Below are positions 33,826-45,207 of a DNA stretch of 64,000 nucleotides, one piece after another (the stretch's first letter is position 1; every line of letters starts with the position of its first letter). A model generated the notes under the pieces. That model was not told the origin of the DNA, did no database searches, and worked only from the letters and a program-made list of their open reading frames with translations. The DNA lies in contig NC_133538.1 in assembly GCF_048544455.1 (NCBI RefSeq), positions 4,680,658 to 4,744,657 of the forward strand. Direction: 5' to 3'. Origin of the DNA: Silene latifolia. Taxonomy: Eukaryota; Streptophyta; Magnoliopsida; Caryophyllales; Caryophyllaceae. The position numbers and the translations under genes were made by a program.

Positions 33826-35002
33826 TGATAAGGCTAAAGTCGTATCACCAAATCAAAATAAAACTATCTCAAAACTAACAAGAATAGCTAGTGGTAAGAC
33901 GGGTATCGAATCCACAGGGAGGCGGTAATAGTCAGTCTGTAAATATTTAAATTGTCTAAAGGTAACCGTTTTCTTGGGGGTTTGTTTTGTTTGTTATCTA
34001 ACCAACTAATTGCGAGTAATTAAAAGGATTTAAAACAATGATATTAAAAGTCTAGGATTTCCGGTTCACTAGGTCAATTATATGGGATCTCTTAATCAAT
34101 TGCTAGATCTATCAAGTTATCTAAGGTCACAAGATCGGTCGATTCTATTTATGCCCTTTAGATCGATTCTAACATGCGGTCGCTATAATTAGATACAATC
34201 TATTTGATTATCGCAGCCTATATTAATTATAACCCGGTCGGTAAAATGATTAATTCGCTACACTAATTAACAACTCAGGCCTAAGTTAATTAACTAGAAT
34301 AAGAACAATAATCAAACGACAACTTATATGATTTTTCTAGCAATTTATCAATTTCCCCTTTCTAATTAACCTAGATCCCCTTCATCCTAGATGAGGGATT
34401 TAGCTACTCGTGACTAAAGCAATAACAAAAATAATAATAATTGAAGACATGATTGAAAACATGAAATAAGAACAATAATTGATTTAACATAAACTTGAAT
34501 TATTAATTGTTGAAGAAAGATTAGTACCGTAGCAAGGGAAGATTAAAGCTAGAGAGAGTATTCAGCTTTTCTAAGTAAAATAAAAGCATCACCTAATAAT
34601 CTTGTACGACTTTAGAATTTATAATACAAAATAACTGTTTTAGGAAAATCCGGAAATAAATCTGCTAGAGAGGTACCTCGATGGAGGACGATTACTCGAT
34701 CGAGCCTCAAGGGACTCGATCGAGGAACCAGCTACACAGAAAGATTCCTTCGTTTCTTCACTTCTAGCCTTCATGCTACCTCGTTCTTCGTGCCATGCTC
34801 CGTGTATTCCACTATGCCATCTACGCTATGCTCATCTTAGCTTGATTATCCTCGTAATGCGTCATTTCTGCTTTAAAACATAAAGTAGCGGCAGTATCTA
34901 CAATTCACTGAAATAAGGCATATAAATGATATAAAGACACGAAAACGGTATATAAAATGGTATGAAAGGAGCTATAAAAGTATATATAAAAGTGATACAT
35001 CA
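33826..35002 (-). repeat. 5' LTR of Athila A
   Basis: It has the same length as the 3' LTR, 1177 bp. One of the three U3 motifs is eroded (CTCGATGGAGG at 34678). The TATA-like TTTATAATA is at 34618-34626, about 52 bp from that motif. The AGGAG duplication follows at 35003-35007. Confidence 0.93.
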
Positions 35003-35007
35003 AGGAG

Positions 35008-35250
35008 GCTTTCTCTTTGGAAGCTTGAGTTTATGGAGGATCTTGCCATTGATAAATAGCTCAAGAACAACCAAGATGGTGATCTAGGTTGTGCCTAAAT
35101 ACTACCATATTTCAATGTAAGGAAAACTATTTTCCTCATCTTTTATATTAATATGCTTTTATATTGCATGCATGTTAGCATAGATCAACTAAAACAAATT
35201 ATGAGATAATTTGAATTTTGATTAGAGAGTCTAATTAGGATCTATGATCA
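35008..35250 (+). repeat. 3' LTR of copia H, right part
   Basis: It continues the LTR cut at 23160 and aligns with the end of the copia I LTR (for example AAGAACAACCAAGATGGTGATC). It ends CTATGATCA. Confidence 0.8.
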
Positions 35251-36809
35251 ATCAAGAATTGTCCACCCACATTGGGTTTATACATCTCTAGGCCACTCGA
35301 GGAGTTGTGACTGGGAAATGCGTGGCCACGCTCGGAAGTAATCTATGGTAGATTTTTCCAATCTTGCAGTCACTCTCCCGATCGAGAAAACCACTCACGA
35401 TATGTTCATGTGCAAGTGCGACCTGGAGACACCTTGCATTGAGTGGGAGATTGTTATTAAAATGGACAAGAGAATCGGTAACACACCCTTGTATAGTACA
35501 AGCAGTATATTGTTGGGATAAGGTGTTATCCACAATTGTGTGTTATGATCATCGCACAACTTGTCTCGGATAAGTGGGAGATTGTTGGAGTATTTGTCCT
35601 CCACAATAGTGCGTGATCATATTAAAATCTCATTAAGGAATATGCATGGGATATTCATTGGCAATACTTGTTAGATGATCAACGTATATCGGTAATGGTT
35701 GGCCAACCAGTGTTTGACGTTACTGTCGTGAGACGACGGTGTTCAGCTGATCCCTTTCAGTCACACCTAAAGGAATGAGCCCCAATACGAAAGCTAATTA
35801 ATTGTATGAGATACAGTTTAGTTAATCCCTTGATAAATTGACTAAGAAGTAGTCGATTAATTTAATTTACAGAGATATCGAGTTGTGACCTCGAGGCGCG
35901 GAAATTGTTATTTAATTATGCGATAATTGAATAATAAATTAATTGAGACGGGAATTAATGATTAAACGGTTAATTGTTAAATTAGTACTAATTGACTAAT
36001 GTGATTAGTATTGGTACGTAAAATATATGTGTAGCTGTACACGTATATTTAAGGAGTGTTTTATACGAAATTAATCGGGAAGCATTTAAACATAATACGA
36101 TGTTTAAATATAAATTACACGTATTTGTGAGATAAATATAGGAATCAAAATGGACCTGTAAATGGGTAATATGGACCGTGTTATTTGTGTATATGGTAGT
36201 GTGCACAAGAGACAACCATGACACACTTGTGCATGCCTTTTAATCTAATTAGTGGTGCATCTTCCTAAACATTTCTCTATCCTATGCCACATTCTGGTGG
36301 TGCATAAAAAACACAAAATCAACACTCCCCATTTCCACATAATTGCATTATTTATTTTTCATCTTTTTGTATGTGGAAAAATTCAAGAGTATTCATCTCT
36401 CTAAAATCCTAAAAATAGAAAAACCTCATTACTAATTGTTAGTAATTAAACTTAAATATTTACTAAGAGTTAGTTAATATTTACATAATAATCAAGGGTA
36501 ATCTTACATAATATCTAGTTAATATTTGTAAGGTTTTGGGTAAGTTTTTGGGTGCCATTAGAGAGGAGATCTTCTACTTTGAAGATTTGGGTTTTTGGAT
36601 GATCTTACCAATATGAATAGCGCAAGAACAACCAAGATGGTGATCTTGGTTGTGCCCTATATTACCATTTCTCAATGTAAGGAAATTGTTTCCTCATCTT
36701 TTTCTTTTAAATAGCTTAAATATAACATGCATATTACATAGATCCAACAATTTATAAAATAAATATTTTTGATAACCTAATTAGGGTGTCTAATTTGGGG
36801 TTATAGACA
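35251..36809 (+). mobile_element. Copia fragment I: 3' internal end plus LTR
   Basis: Positions 35251-35570 match the last 330 bases of the internal region of H (GAATTGTCCACCCAC, GCCACTCGAGGAGTTGTGACTGGGAAATGCG cut into blocks), followed by the polypurine tract TAAGTGGGAGAT. An LTR follows at 35583-36809 (TGTTGGAG...TATAGACA, about 1227 bp). The arrangement of H LTR, short internal piece and second LTR is what remains after a deletion inside a tandem or adjacent pair of related elements. Confidence 0.75.
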
Positions 36810-36813
36810 TTCA

Positions 36814-37025
36814 AGTACTTCTACTCAGAACCTTCCATCTCCATAAATGCATGCTAAAGGGACTAGAAAAGGCATGATTTCACTACTTTCGGGTCCGTTC
36901 ATACAATTAAGGCAAACCAAACCAAAGTAGCCTATTCGGGGCATTTTGCAATACAAAACAACGAAAATGACATAGAAATGCGTGCATAAAAAGGCCAAAA
37001 AGGACTATATAAAATGCACGTATCA
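36814..37025 (-). repeat. 3' LTR of Athila B, truncated
   Basis: It matches 55080-55289, the U3 end of the other B LTR, from AGTACTTCT to GCACGTATCA. The remaining 1260 bases or so are missing, including the motif array and TATA region. Confidence 0.85.
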
Positions 37026-38725
37026 AATCTCCCCAAACCGAACCTTTACTCGTCCTCGATTAAACTAAATGCAAACTAATGGAACGGAAACGAAAACTCA
37101 GAGCTAACTATAAGTTATCCACCTAAACCAATTTAATGCAAACAAAACTGACACTTATAGCCACAACAGTCAAGTGCAAACGAGTTGTATGATGTTTATA
37201 AATAAGCTGAATTGTCGACCTTGCAAGTCCTTTAAAAATGGACTCTCACGGGTCACTCTTCTCTCATGAAGCAAAAGGTAAGTATATAAATGTAAGAGAA
37301 GAAGAGAAATAGTCACTCACCTAGACTACGACCCACATAGACATGCATGCAAATAATATGATAGACAAATCTAAATACCATACACACATTCCAACCATAC
37401 AAGATCCGACACAGCCGAGGGCTTACAAAAGTTATGGTAAAGAGAGGCGATGGGAAAAGAAAAGGCAAAACAATTATAGGATAGTGAGGCAATAGTCAAG
37501 CTAGCTACCTAAGGAAACCATACTAAACATATCCGATTCTCAACCATCTCAAAATTAAGCACAAGTGCCCTTCATTTTGGCACAAAACTCACTAAACAAA
37601 CCAAATACTCCTCAAGGATATGAATAAAGCATAGGAGTGAAATCGTCTCATCAAACTTCTTTTTTTTCATTCTTTTTCACGGTTTTTCTTTTCTTTTTTT
37701 TCTTTTCTTTTCTCATTTTCCTATCCATTTTTTTTTTTTTTTCATTTTTCAATTCTTTTTTCAACACATCTTCCTTTTTCTCTTTTCTACCAACTCCAAA
37801 ACGTTACAATACGAACCAAACTATGATCAATAAAATATATACCGCAAAAACATACACTAAACTAGCTTGACAGGCAGGCTAAATTTGGATGTAGTTAATG
37901 GTCAAAAGGCTAATTTTGGCTAATGTGGAGCTAAATGGGTAAAAATGAAAGAAAGGGAAATTGTAAGCACCTCCCTACATGTGACACCAACCACGAACCC
38001 GAATATATGTAGGCAAAAAGTAATCAAAATTCATACACGTGACAATAAATGAACATGTTATGAAAGGAGTATACTACTCTCAATTCCTATATGAACTGTC
38101 ATAAATGACACCAGTTATACGGCTCTAAAGCTTAGAAATTTTTAAGTAGGTTGCCAAATTTATCAGGTCAAGTCTATTTGATCAGCTGTATTTTTAACAT
38201 TAACTCGTAGATTATGCAAAGGGCAAAGCTAATAAAATGACAGTTTGTTGCAAGGCTTAAGTGAAATGACAAATTATAGTGCAATATCATCACTGAAATT
38301 TACCGTTCCGACTCGACCTAAATGCAAAAATAAACGTGAGATATTTTTGAAATTTTTTTATTTTTCTTTTTTTTGAAATTAAAATACAATGCAAGCAAAA
38401 ATGCAAAAAACGTGAATGCAAAATAAATGCAAATACAAACTCAAAGGATGCAATACCCTCCCCAAACCAAAACGGACAACGCCCTCGTTGTTCTCCAGCA
38501 TACACCGGCAGTATAAATGGGGGAACGGGAAAATTACAACCAATAAATGAATGAAATAAAAGGAGAAGAAAAAGAAAGAAAAGCAGAATACTCACAATAT
38601 ATACGAACTTCCCCAAACCAGCCAGAAAACTGGGGAGGTGAGTAGACCAGCAGCTACTCGTCAGCCTCCTCCTCCTCGTCAACCACCGTGTAGTTGGGGT
38701 CACTCTCCTCCTCTCCTCTCCTCCT
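37026..38725 (-). other. Polypurine tract and 3' noncoding region of Athila B
   Basis: GGTTTGGGGAGATT on the minus strand abuts the LTR. T-rich tracts lie at 37655-37795 and 38338-38375. Further GGTTTGGGGA motifs occur at about 38460 and 38611. The layout copies that of A. ORFs such as 37637-37870 and 38290-38904 come from these tracts or read ORF1 out of frame. Confidence 0.6.
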
Positions 38726-40290
38726 CTAGCGACCTTCAGCAGCGAAGTCAGCTCTGACCCTCTCCTCCCTCTCAGCAGTGTCCTCCTCACTCTCCGGTTG
38801 TGGGTACCCCTCCGCCGGGTACCGGTAGAAAGAAGGGTGTGGCCAACCGTCAGGAACAGGACGCCCTCTCCGCATGTGGTACTCATATAGAGGGAACAAG
38901 GCAAGTGCCTGATCCCGCTCTATATGAGCCACTCTACTGTACATCTCAAGAAGCAAAGCGTCATGACGCCCTTGGTCCATGACCTCAGGCGCCAGAAAGG
39001 GAGTAGGAGCAACAAAATTAGCTTGCAAAACTGGCTGAGGGACATAGGGTGTAGGTGTAGGGGTCGGGGTAGGCGTAGGCGTGGACGAGGATGTGGACGT
39101 CTGCCTAGCCTGTGTCTCAGTCGGTGTGGACCCCTCACCGGCCTCCCCAATAGCAGTGGGAGGCCTATTCCGCTTATTAGAAGCGGGGGGAGCAAGAGTA
39201 ATGAGGTAAGAAGGTGGAGGTGGAGGAAACCTACCTGACACAGAAATCAAGGGTAAAAAATGGGGCAAGTCGGGTGAAGGTAAGGTCACGGACATGGAAC
39301 CACAATTCTTCCACGTCCGTTGGTCCTTTGCTAACCAAAACATAGCCTGAATATCCCTATAGCATTGTCCCTATGTACATGTGTAAGGCCGTGGGGAAAG
39401 TCGGTGAAAAGGTTACGGGCGATGTGGGTCGCCAACCCGCCACAGGAAATCGGGCCTTTCACCTTCTGCCCGACAACGTTAAAATGTTGAGCCGTCAAGT
39501 AATAAATGTTAAGAATAAAAGGGTTACCGCAGTCGATGTTCTGGTAACCCACTAAAATATAGTGCTCAACGTTGTTAGGCTCGTGGCGTCCAAAGATCAT
39601 CTCGCCAAGTAGAGGTAGGTAGTAATGGGCTGGGGGAAGATGGACGTGAGCAACACCTCTCGAGTCAAAGGGATTCTGTGCAAGTGTGGGCCAAATTAAA
39701 GCCAGGAGCTTCCTAAGAGGCTCCTGAGGACCGTCACTACTCAAACTCAACCGCCTCCCAAACTCAACTAAGGTCCAGGTGAAGGTCGAGTTAAACAGTC
39801 TAAATGAAATACAAGTGCTCCTTGGGTCAGTCTTATAAGCAGCGGGTGAAAAGGTGAAAGAGCTAAAAAATTCTAAGGTCACTTGTTCATACGTTAACTC
39901 TCTCATAGAGGTCAAACCCGACATCCCAGTCCAGTTTAATAACTCAGCCACGGGTTCAAAAATCCCCAATTTTTTTAATGAAGGTCGGCACAAAAAACGT
40001 GTAGAAGTGACGTCACACACTCACAGTCCATCAAATTCATAAATCGAGTACGATGAAGCGAGTTAATGAAACGTACCTATGGAAACTTAGGTAGAGGATC
40101 CAGTGAAGTGTCGGCAGCGAACCGGGGTAGGGACAGCAGCAGTGACGGTCGAAGGGACCGTGGTAACAGTAACAGCAGTAACGGGGGCAGTAATAGTAGC
40201 GGTGGTGACGGTGGTGGTAGCAGGGACCACCGTCTCAGAGGTAGACGGAACAGTAGCAGAAGAAGTGGTGGAAACAGTACTACTATCCAT
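38726..40290 (-). pseudogene. Athila ORF1 of element B (broken)
   Basis: The likely start is ATG 40290 (MDSSTVSTTSS), just after a candidate acceptor site. A threonine/valine-rich N-terminus is followed in the same frame by three stops (two TAA, one TGA). The ORF1 core from 40020 has YEQVTLEFFSSFTFSP and FRLFNSTFTWTLVEFGRRL, aligning with the LTLEFLSS and FRLLN blocks of A. A one-base shift near 39340 moves the frame to that of 38726-39343, with a (TP)n stretch and PLYEYHMRRGRPVPDGWPH, comparable to the C-terminus of ORF1 in C (ALYPQYYNMAQKGYIDPDG). The function is unknown. Confidence 0.8.
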
Positions 40291-40291
40291 C

Positions 40292-40434
40292 CTAACAATC
40301 ACAAGATAAGTTCTAAATCAAAAATAGTCGATCAAAATCGAATTTTCCCCCAAATTTTGAATTTTCGAAACCCTAATTGCAAATCAAAGCATGAAAACAC
40401 AATTAAAAATCAAGGAAAGGAGGAGAGAACTTAC
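40292..40434 (-). other. Predicted 5'-UTR intron before ORF1 of B
   Basis: On the minus strand, donor CACAA|GTAAGTTC has its G at 40434 and acceptor GATTGTTAG|GATG ends at 40292. The ORF1 ATG begins one base later. The size is 143 bp. It is parallel to the predicted intron in A, which supports both, but there is no transcript evidence. Confidence 0.45.
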
Positions 40435-41272
40435 TTGTGATGATTACCCAATACAAAAGATCAATTAAAACCAACAAAAATTGCACAAATCAATAAAAAA
40501 AATTCGATTTTTCGAACCCTAAAACCCGCGAAAATCCTTAATTAAAGGGAAATTTCAAGGGGCAAATGATGGGATTTTATTTAATTGATTATAAAGGGAA
40601 GAATGTGGGTAATTAATTTGGTAAAAAGGGGAATAAAAATGGTTATATGAGGGTGATTAATGGAGTTTATCGCAAAAAGGAAGAAGAAGGGTTGAAGAAA
40701 TGAATTAGAATAAGGGAAGAATGATACTCCATCGTGTATTATCAGCGGTTATTACTCGATCGAGTGATTTGAAACCACTCGATCGAGAGCTTTCCTTGAC
40801 ATTCCGCTCGATCATGAGCTTTGAAAAAGCTCGATCGAGATCTCCTACCTTGCTCTGCATTCTACTCGATCGAAGGCTGTGAAGTTGTCCGATCGAGGAC
40901 TTTTCCTTAGCATGTTGCTCGATCGAGTACAGGACAACTCAATCGAGAACCCCTGAAAATTGACCATTCGATCGAGTATAATGAACCACTCGATCGAAAG
41001 CTTTACCTGGGCAATCTGCTCGATCGAGTACAAAAAGTATTCGATCGAGGCCTCTTTCCTTGGCACGCATCCCAAAGGTCGAAAAGCTTCCCCAAACCTG
41101 CATAAAAACACAGAAAAACATCCCGCAGAAATACCAAATTCATAATACGCAGTCTATATTCGGTTTTGTGCTATTAAAACTAACAAAACTAATCTAATGT
41201 CTAAACGCAATTTAAAATGTCTAACAAAACTTGAAATTACAAAATGTTTTTACTGGGATAGCTTCCTGTTTC
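40435..41272 (-). promoter_or_regulatory. Inter-ORF spacer of B with 12-copy palindrome array
   Basis: About twelve exact or one- to two-base variants of CTCGATCGAG lie between 40755 and 41050, mostly spaced about 20-35 bases apart. On the element sense strand a TATA-like TATATAACC is at 40641-40648, downstream of the array. It occupies the same place as the arrays in A and C, ahead of ORF1. Confidence 0.55.
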
Positions 41273-41273
41273 A

Positions 41274-41567
41274 TCATCCAAAACACTTCAATAGCCCAAA
41301 AGAAGGCTTCTGACTGGAGGAGGTCCCTTCAGCATCGCGGACCGTCCTCTTTGATCTCCATGAACTTGAACTGGTTGAAGAAGAGTAATATGCGTCCACA
41401 TACGCCTTTACCTTCTTCTTTTCTTTGTTCCGTCCTTTGTCTTTGGCATCTTCTTTGGCATCATTCCCATCAGTGAGCCTGAATTTCATTGTACCTTTAT
41501 CAACGGGATCTCCAATGTCCAATCTGCCTATACCTGTAACAACAGAAATGACAGAATGGTCCTCCAT
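41274..41567 (-). CDS. Unassigned short ORF after protease in B
   Basis: This 97-residue frame starts MEDHSVISVVTGIGR. It has a very charged middle (KEDAKDKGRNKEKKKVKAY), a serine run, and ends SFGLLKCFG. It occupies the place where RT should begin and resembles no pol motif I know. It may be a rearranged remnant of the polyprotein end, or filler left by the pol deletion. Whether it is translated is unknown. Confidence 0.35.
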   Translation of the reverse strand: MEDHSVISVVTGIGRLDIGDPVDKGTMKFRLTDGNDAKEDAKDKGRNKEKKKVKAYVDAYYSSSTSSSSWRSKRTVRDAEGTSSSQKPSFGLLKCFG

Positions 41568-41579
41568 TTTGCTCTCAGT

Positions 41580-42020
41580 CTAAGGCGGACGTATTAAAAT
41601 CATAGCGCATGATTTAATACTATCTATTGGAGGATCCGGGTCAGGGTCAGTAGAGGGTAGTGCGTTGTAAGGCTGGACCTGCATAGGAGCCCTGTGAACG
41701 CTAGACTGATAAAAAGTTAACTCTTCATCGCCTACATGAAAGGTTAGAGTCTTCCCCCCGACATCTATTACTGCGCGAGCGGTAAATAGGAATGGTCGTT
41801 CTAAAATAATAGGAGTGTAAGAGTCTTCGGTGATGTCCAAGACTACAAAGTCAACAAGAATAAAGAATTTCCTGATCCTAACAAGTATGTCCTCTAAGAC
41901 ACCTAAAGGCCGTGATAAAGTATGGTCGGCCATCTGCACAGTCATATTAGTACAATGAAATTTGGTCAAACCGAGTCTCTTAGCGAGAGACAACGGTAAG
42001 ACACTCACACTAGCCCCCAA
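41580..42020 (-). pseudogene. Athila protease of B
   Basis: The frame has MGASVSVLPLSLAKRLGL, where A reads DLGASVSVMP, so the catalytic Asp codon lies at or just beyond the broken start. It continues with VQMADHTLSRPLGVLED and IILERPFLFTARAVIDV, where the conserved Gly of IILGRPF is Glu. It is aligned over its length with the A protease. The segment joining it to gag (about 25 residues with PPKLKDPGSF in A) is deleted. The protease would cut the polyprotein; with these changes it is unlikely to work. Confidence 0.85.
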
Positions 42021-42040
42021 ATCACATAATGCATTATATA

Positions 42041-44106
42041 TTAAATGGGTCCCAAGGTTAAAGCCACCGTCTCATAATCATTAATGTGCCTCTTACGTGT
42101 TAAAATTTCTTTCATAAATTTCATATAAGAGGGTACCTGGGTTAGCAACTCGGCGAAGGGAACATTGACATGAAGGCTTTTCAAAATTTCAGCAAATTTA
42201 CCGAATTGTTGATCGACCTTTTTGTTCTGCAATCGCCTCGGAAATGGGAACGTGATGGGAATAGCTAGTACTTCGTTTCTTTTAGGCAACGAATTCTCGT
42301 AATCAGCGTCAGGTTTACTCGATCGAGTATCAATTCCTCTCGATCGAGTAACATTCTCAGCAACTTCACTCGATCGAGTACTTTCATTCACTCGATCGAG
42401 AGCTCCCTTTTCAACAGTGCTCGATCGATCAACATCACCATTCGATCGAGCAACTTCCACAGTAATTCCTCTCGATCGACCTCCAGATATCAATCGATCG
42501 AGTACTTTTCTTGGATTCAGCAATATTTTGTCAGATGACGACTGTTTCTGCACGGGAACTTCAACTTCCGGGTCTGATTTATCATTTTCAGTCGGCATTT
42601 TGGGTCCCTCATAATAAAGACCACTCCTCAAATTTATCAAATTTACCGTCTCGTGATGTTTCTTGTTAGGTTGTGACGGTAAATGACCCGGTTGCCTCAA
42701 AGCTTGATTGGTAGCGAGTTAAGCTATTTGTGATTCAAGTGGCTTAATAGAGGCATCTTTCTGTTGGTCACTTTTCTGCAATTGAATGGTCAATGATTGT
42801 ATCATTGACTTCAGCTCAGCTACATCACTTATGCCACTAGAAGAGGCACCTTGTTACGGCGGTGGGAAAGATGGAGGCTTTTGAAATCCTTGTTGAGCTT
42901 TATGGGGTGGTACACAGGCCTGTTGTTGCGGTGGAGGTGTCGGATTTAAAACATTTTGACTCGTCCATCTCAGGTTAGGATGGACGCCACCTTGATTGTT
43001 ATAATAGGAGCCCCCTTGCCTATATTGTTGAAAGGCAAAAACCTGCTCCTTCTCAGCTAGACAATCCACAGCAGTGTGACCGACATTACCACCACATCTC
43101 TCACATAAGACGGTCTCTTGTCTAGTCAACAAGTGAACCGTCTATTGATCCCCTGTAGCCTACAACTCAAGTTTATCAAATCTGGCATTCATGGTTTCCA
43201 GCTGAGCCACAAGTGCACTATCAACACTAGAAACCGTTCTAATGCCTCCTCTTGGGTTCCTATATTCAGCACAATGGGTGGTCATCTCTTCAATGATTCC
43301 CCAACCTTTGTCATCATCAATATTCTTCTGGAATCGGTCGTTGGCTGCAGCATCTAATATGGCCCGGTGCTCATCATACAACCCATTATAGAACTAGTTG
43401 CACAAAAACCACTGATTGAAACTGTGATGAGGGACGGACCGAACCAGCTTTTTGAACCGTCCCCACGCTCATACAAGTTCCCGTCTGGAGTTTGCTTGAA
43501 ACTTGTAATCTTTCCCCTCAATTAATTAGTTCTCTACGGAGGAAAGTACCTTTTGTAAAAGGCTAGGGCCAGAGTCTCCCAGTTGGTAATCCCAGCTGCA
43601 GTCCTATCAAGATTGGTGAGCCACTCTCCGGCTCCATCAGTCAGAGAGAAAGGAAATAGAACCTCCTTAATCTTGTCTTGTGTCACTCCCTTAGTAGCGG
43701 GAATGGTAGAACAGTAATCGGTAAAGACCTCCATGTGCTTTCGCGGATCCTCACCAGCTACTCCACGATATAGATTTTTTTCTACCAAATTAATGTATGA
43801 TGGTTGAATATCGAATGTATTCCCATCTTCAGTTGCAAGATTAAAACCGTTGTGAATAGAGTTAGCTGTAGGCTCGGAATGGCTCGTAATGTTAGGCATC
43901 TTTAGAGATTTGGCTGCAGAAATATAAGTATCTTCTTTAAAAGACTGGTCTTCTGCAAATAGAAAGTGTTCAAGATCAGGTTCAAAAGTACTCAAGGCTT
44001 CCTTTTGACGATTCTTTCTCAACAAGCTCTGTCTATAGCGAAAAGTCCGCTCTGGTTCAGGATCAGCTGGTACTAATTCTAACCTGTTAGACCTGGACAT
44101 AAACAA
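42041..44106 (-). pseudogene. Athila gag of B, several breaks
   Basis: Gag starts at 44106 (MFMSRSNRLELVPADPEPER). The gag domain aligns with A: DIQPSYINLVEKNLYRG, FPFSLTDGAGEWLTNL and LALAFYKRYFPP, where TAG replaces a Gln codon at 43534. It resumes in other frames at 43381 (MYDEHRAILDAAANDRFQKN), at 43132 with a zinc knuckle CERCGGNVGHTAVDC, and at 42700. The last part holds a run of LDR, RSS and TRS tripeptides (42310-42510) that is simply the translation of about nine CTCGATCGAG motifs. It then shows VPFAELLTQVPSYMKFMKEI as in A. Confidence 0.85.
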
Positions 44107-44199
44107 AACTAGAGAAAATAAATAAGAACTGTCTCAAGGAATTAAAAATTCCCTGAGGCTGAGACAAACGAAAATAAGCAGATAAATAGGGTAATTACC

Positions 44200-44217
44200 T
44201 CCCCGGCAACGACGCCA
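44200..44217 (-). other. Primer binding site of Athila B, tRNA-Asp type
   Basis: Minus strand TGGCGTCGTTGCCGGGGA lies five bases inside the LTR and is identical to the site in A. Confidence 0.88.
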
Positions 44218-44222
44218 AAATT

Positions 44223-45207
44223 TGACACGGCTGACGTAACCCTATCAAAAATAAACCAACCGGCTCAACTAATAAATATAGTAGTGGTAAATCGGGTATC
44301 GTACTCCACAAGGAGGCTATTGTATCTACCTCCTATCTAAGTCTGTCACGGTAACAATTGGATGTTTTGTTTTGTTTTCTAATCAACTAATTGAGATTAA
44401 GGCAAGAGGAATAGGGCAATAAGAATAAAGAGAAATAAACTGTGATCAAATAAAGAGAAGAAATGCTAGGATGTCGGTTCACCATGGCAATTAATCAATT
44501 CAGTCATAAATAGCTTAGTCGGTCTAAATGTGAGAAAGGTAAAGGAAAGCTCCTCTATGTCCACTTTCTGCCCTAAAATACAACTAACTTAGCTCTCGCC
44601 CTCAATAGTGTAGTCTACAGTTCATAACAGGTCTATTCATTCCAATCTTCGATATAGGTCTGAATTTAACCAAATTAACTGATTTCGAAGCATGTACTCA
44701 ACTAAACGATTACAATTATATTGTTATAAAATAGTTCTCACAACCATACCAACCAATCTATTTACAACATCATTTATTCACTATCATGGCTCCCCTAATC
44801 CTAACATAAAGGGAATTAGCTGCTCATGTTTATGATGAAACTAATAACAATGATAGATGAAATAGCAAGAGACATGATATAAAGATTAAGAGAATAAAAT
44901 TGCAATAAACTATAACAACAATTAATCAAAACGGTAATTAAGGGACTAGTAATTAAGGATGCAAAAGATGAAACTAAATTAAGTATAAAGAGTAGAGAAA
45001 CATTACAAAATTCGAGATCCGGCTATAAGAACAAAGCAACGTAGCAAAAGTTGAGAAGAGAGTCTAAGCAGTAATTAAGGTTCTCAGATTAAAGAGTGAT
45101 TATTAGGTGTTTTAAACCTAATTGCGTCTTCCGTTATATAGGGAAGATATTTATTAACAAAACTAAGATACTAATTAAGTCTAACATGGAATAAAATTCT
45201 GTGTAAT
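44223..45207 (-). repeat. 5' LTR of Athila B, inner part
   Basis: It begins (plus strand) TGACACGGCTGACG next to the primer site and ends with GTAAT at the C insertion. A TATA-like TATATAAC lies on the minus strand at 45133-45140. It continues at 54803. Confidence 0.88.

Larger units (their letters stand above)
23161..35002 (-). mobile_element. Athila retrotransposon A, full length but defective
   Basis: The two LTRs are both 1177 bp (23161-24337 and 33826-35002) and flanked by AGGAG on each side. On the minus strand the order is LTR, tRNA-Asp primer site, gag, protease, RT/RNase H, integrase, spacer, ORF1, 3' noncoding region, polypurine tract, LTR. ORF1 after pol and the tRNA-Asp primer identify the Athila lineage of Ty3/gypsy. 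Two large in-frame deletions in pol plus stops and frameshifts make it non-autonomous. LTRs differ by a few bases per 100 where I compared them. Confidence 0.93.
17536..35250 (+). mobile_element. Copia element H, 5'-truncated, split by Athila A
   Basis: H lacks its 5' LTR, primer site and leader. Its internal region (17536-22156) parallels copia G from about 12230 on. Its 3' LTR begins at 22157, is split at 23160 by Athila A (23161-35002), and resumes at 35008 to end at 35250. The AGGAG duplication at 23156-23160 and 35003-35007 proves the interruption. Confidence 0.85.

Noticed and set aside
40066..40440. Ser/Gly/Arg-rich plus-strand ORF and Leu-rich minus-strand ORF (40077-40298)
   Set aside because: Shadows of the Thr/Val-rich N-terminus of ORF1 of B in other frames.
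40741..41060. Palindrome array as a CRISPR-like or satellite array
   Set aside because: Units are only 10 bp, spacing is irregular, and it lies in a plant retrotransposon; neither CRISPR nor a satellite fits.
41274..41567. Reading the short ORF of B as the start of RT
   Set aside because: It has no RT motif and ends before the spacer array; only its position suggests pol.
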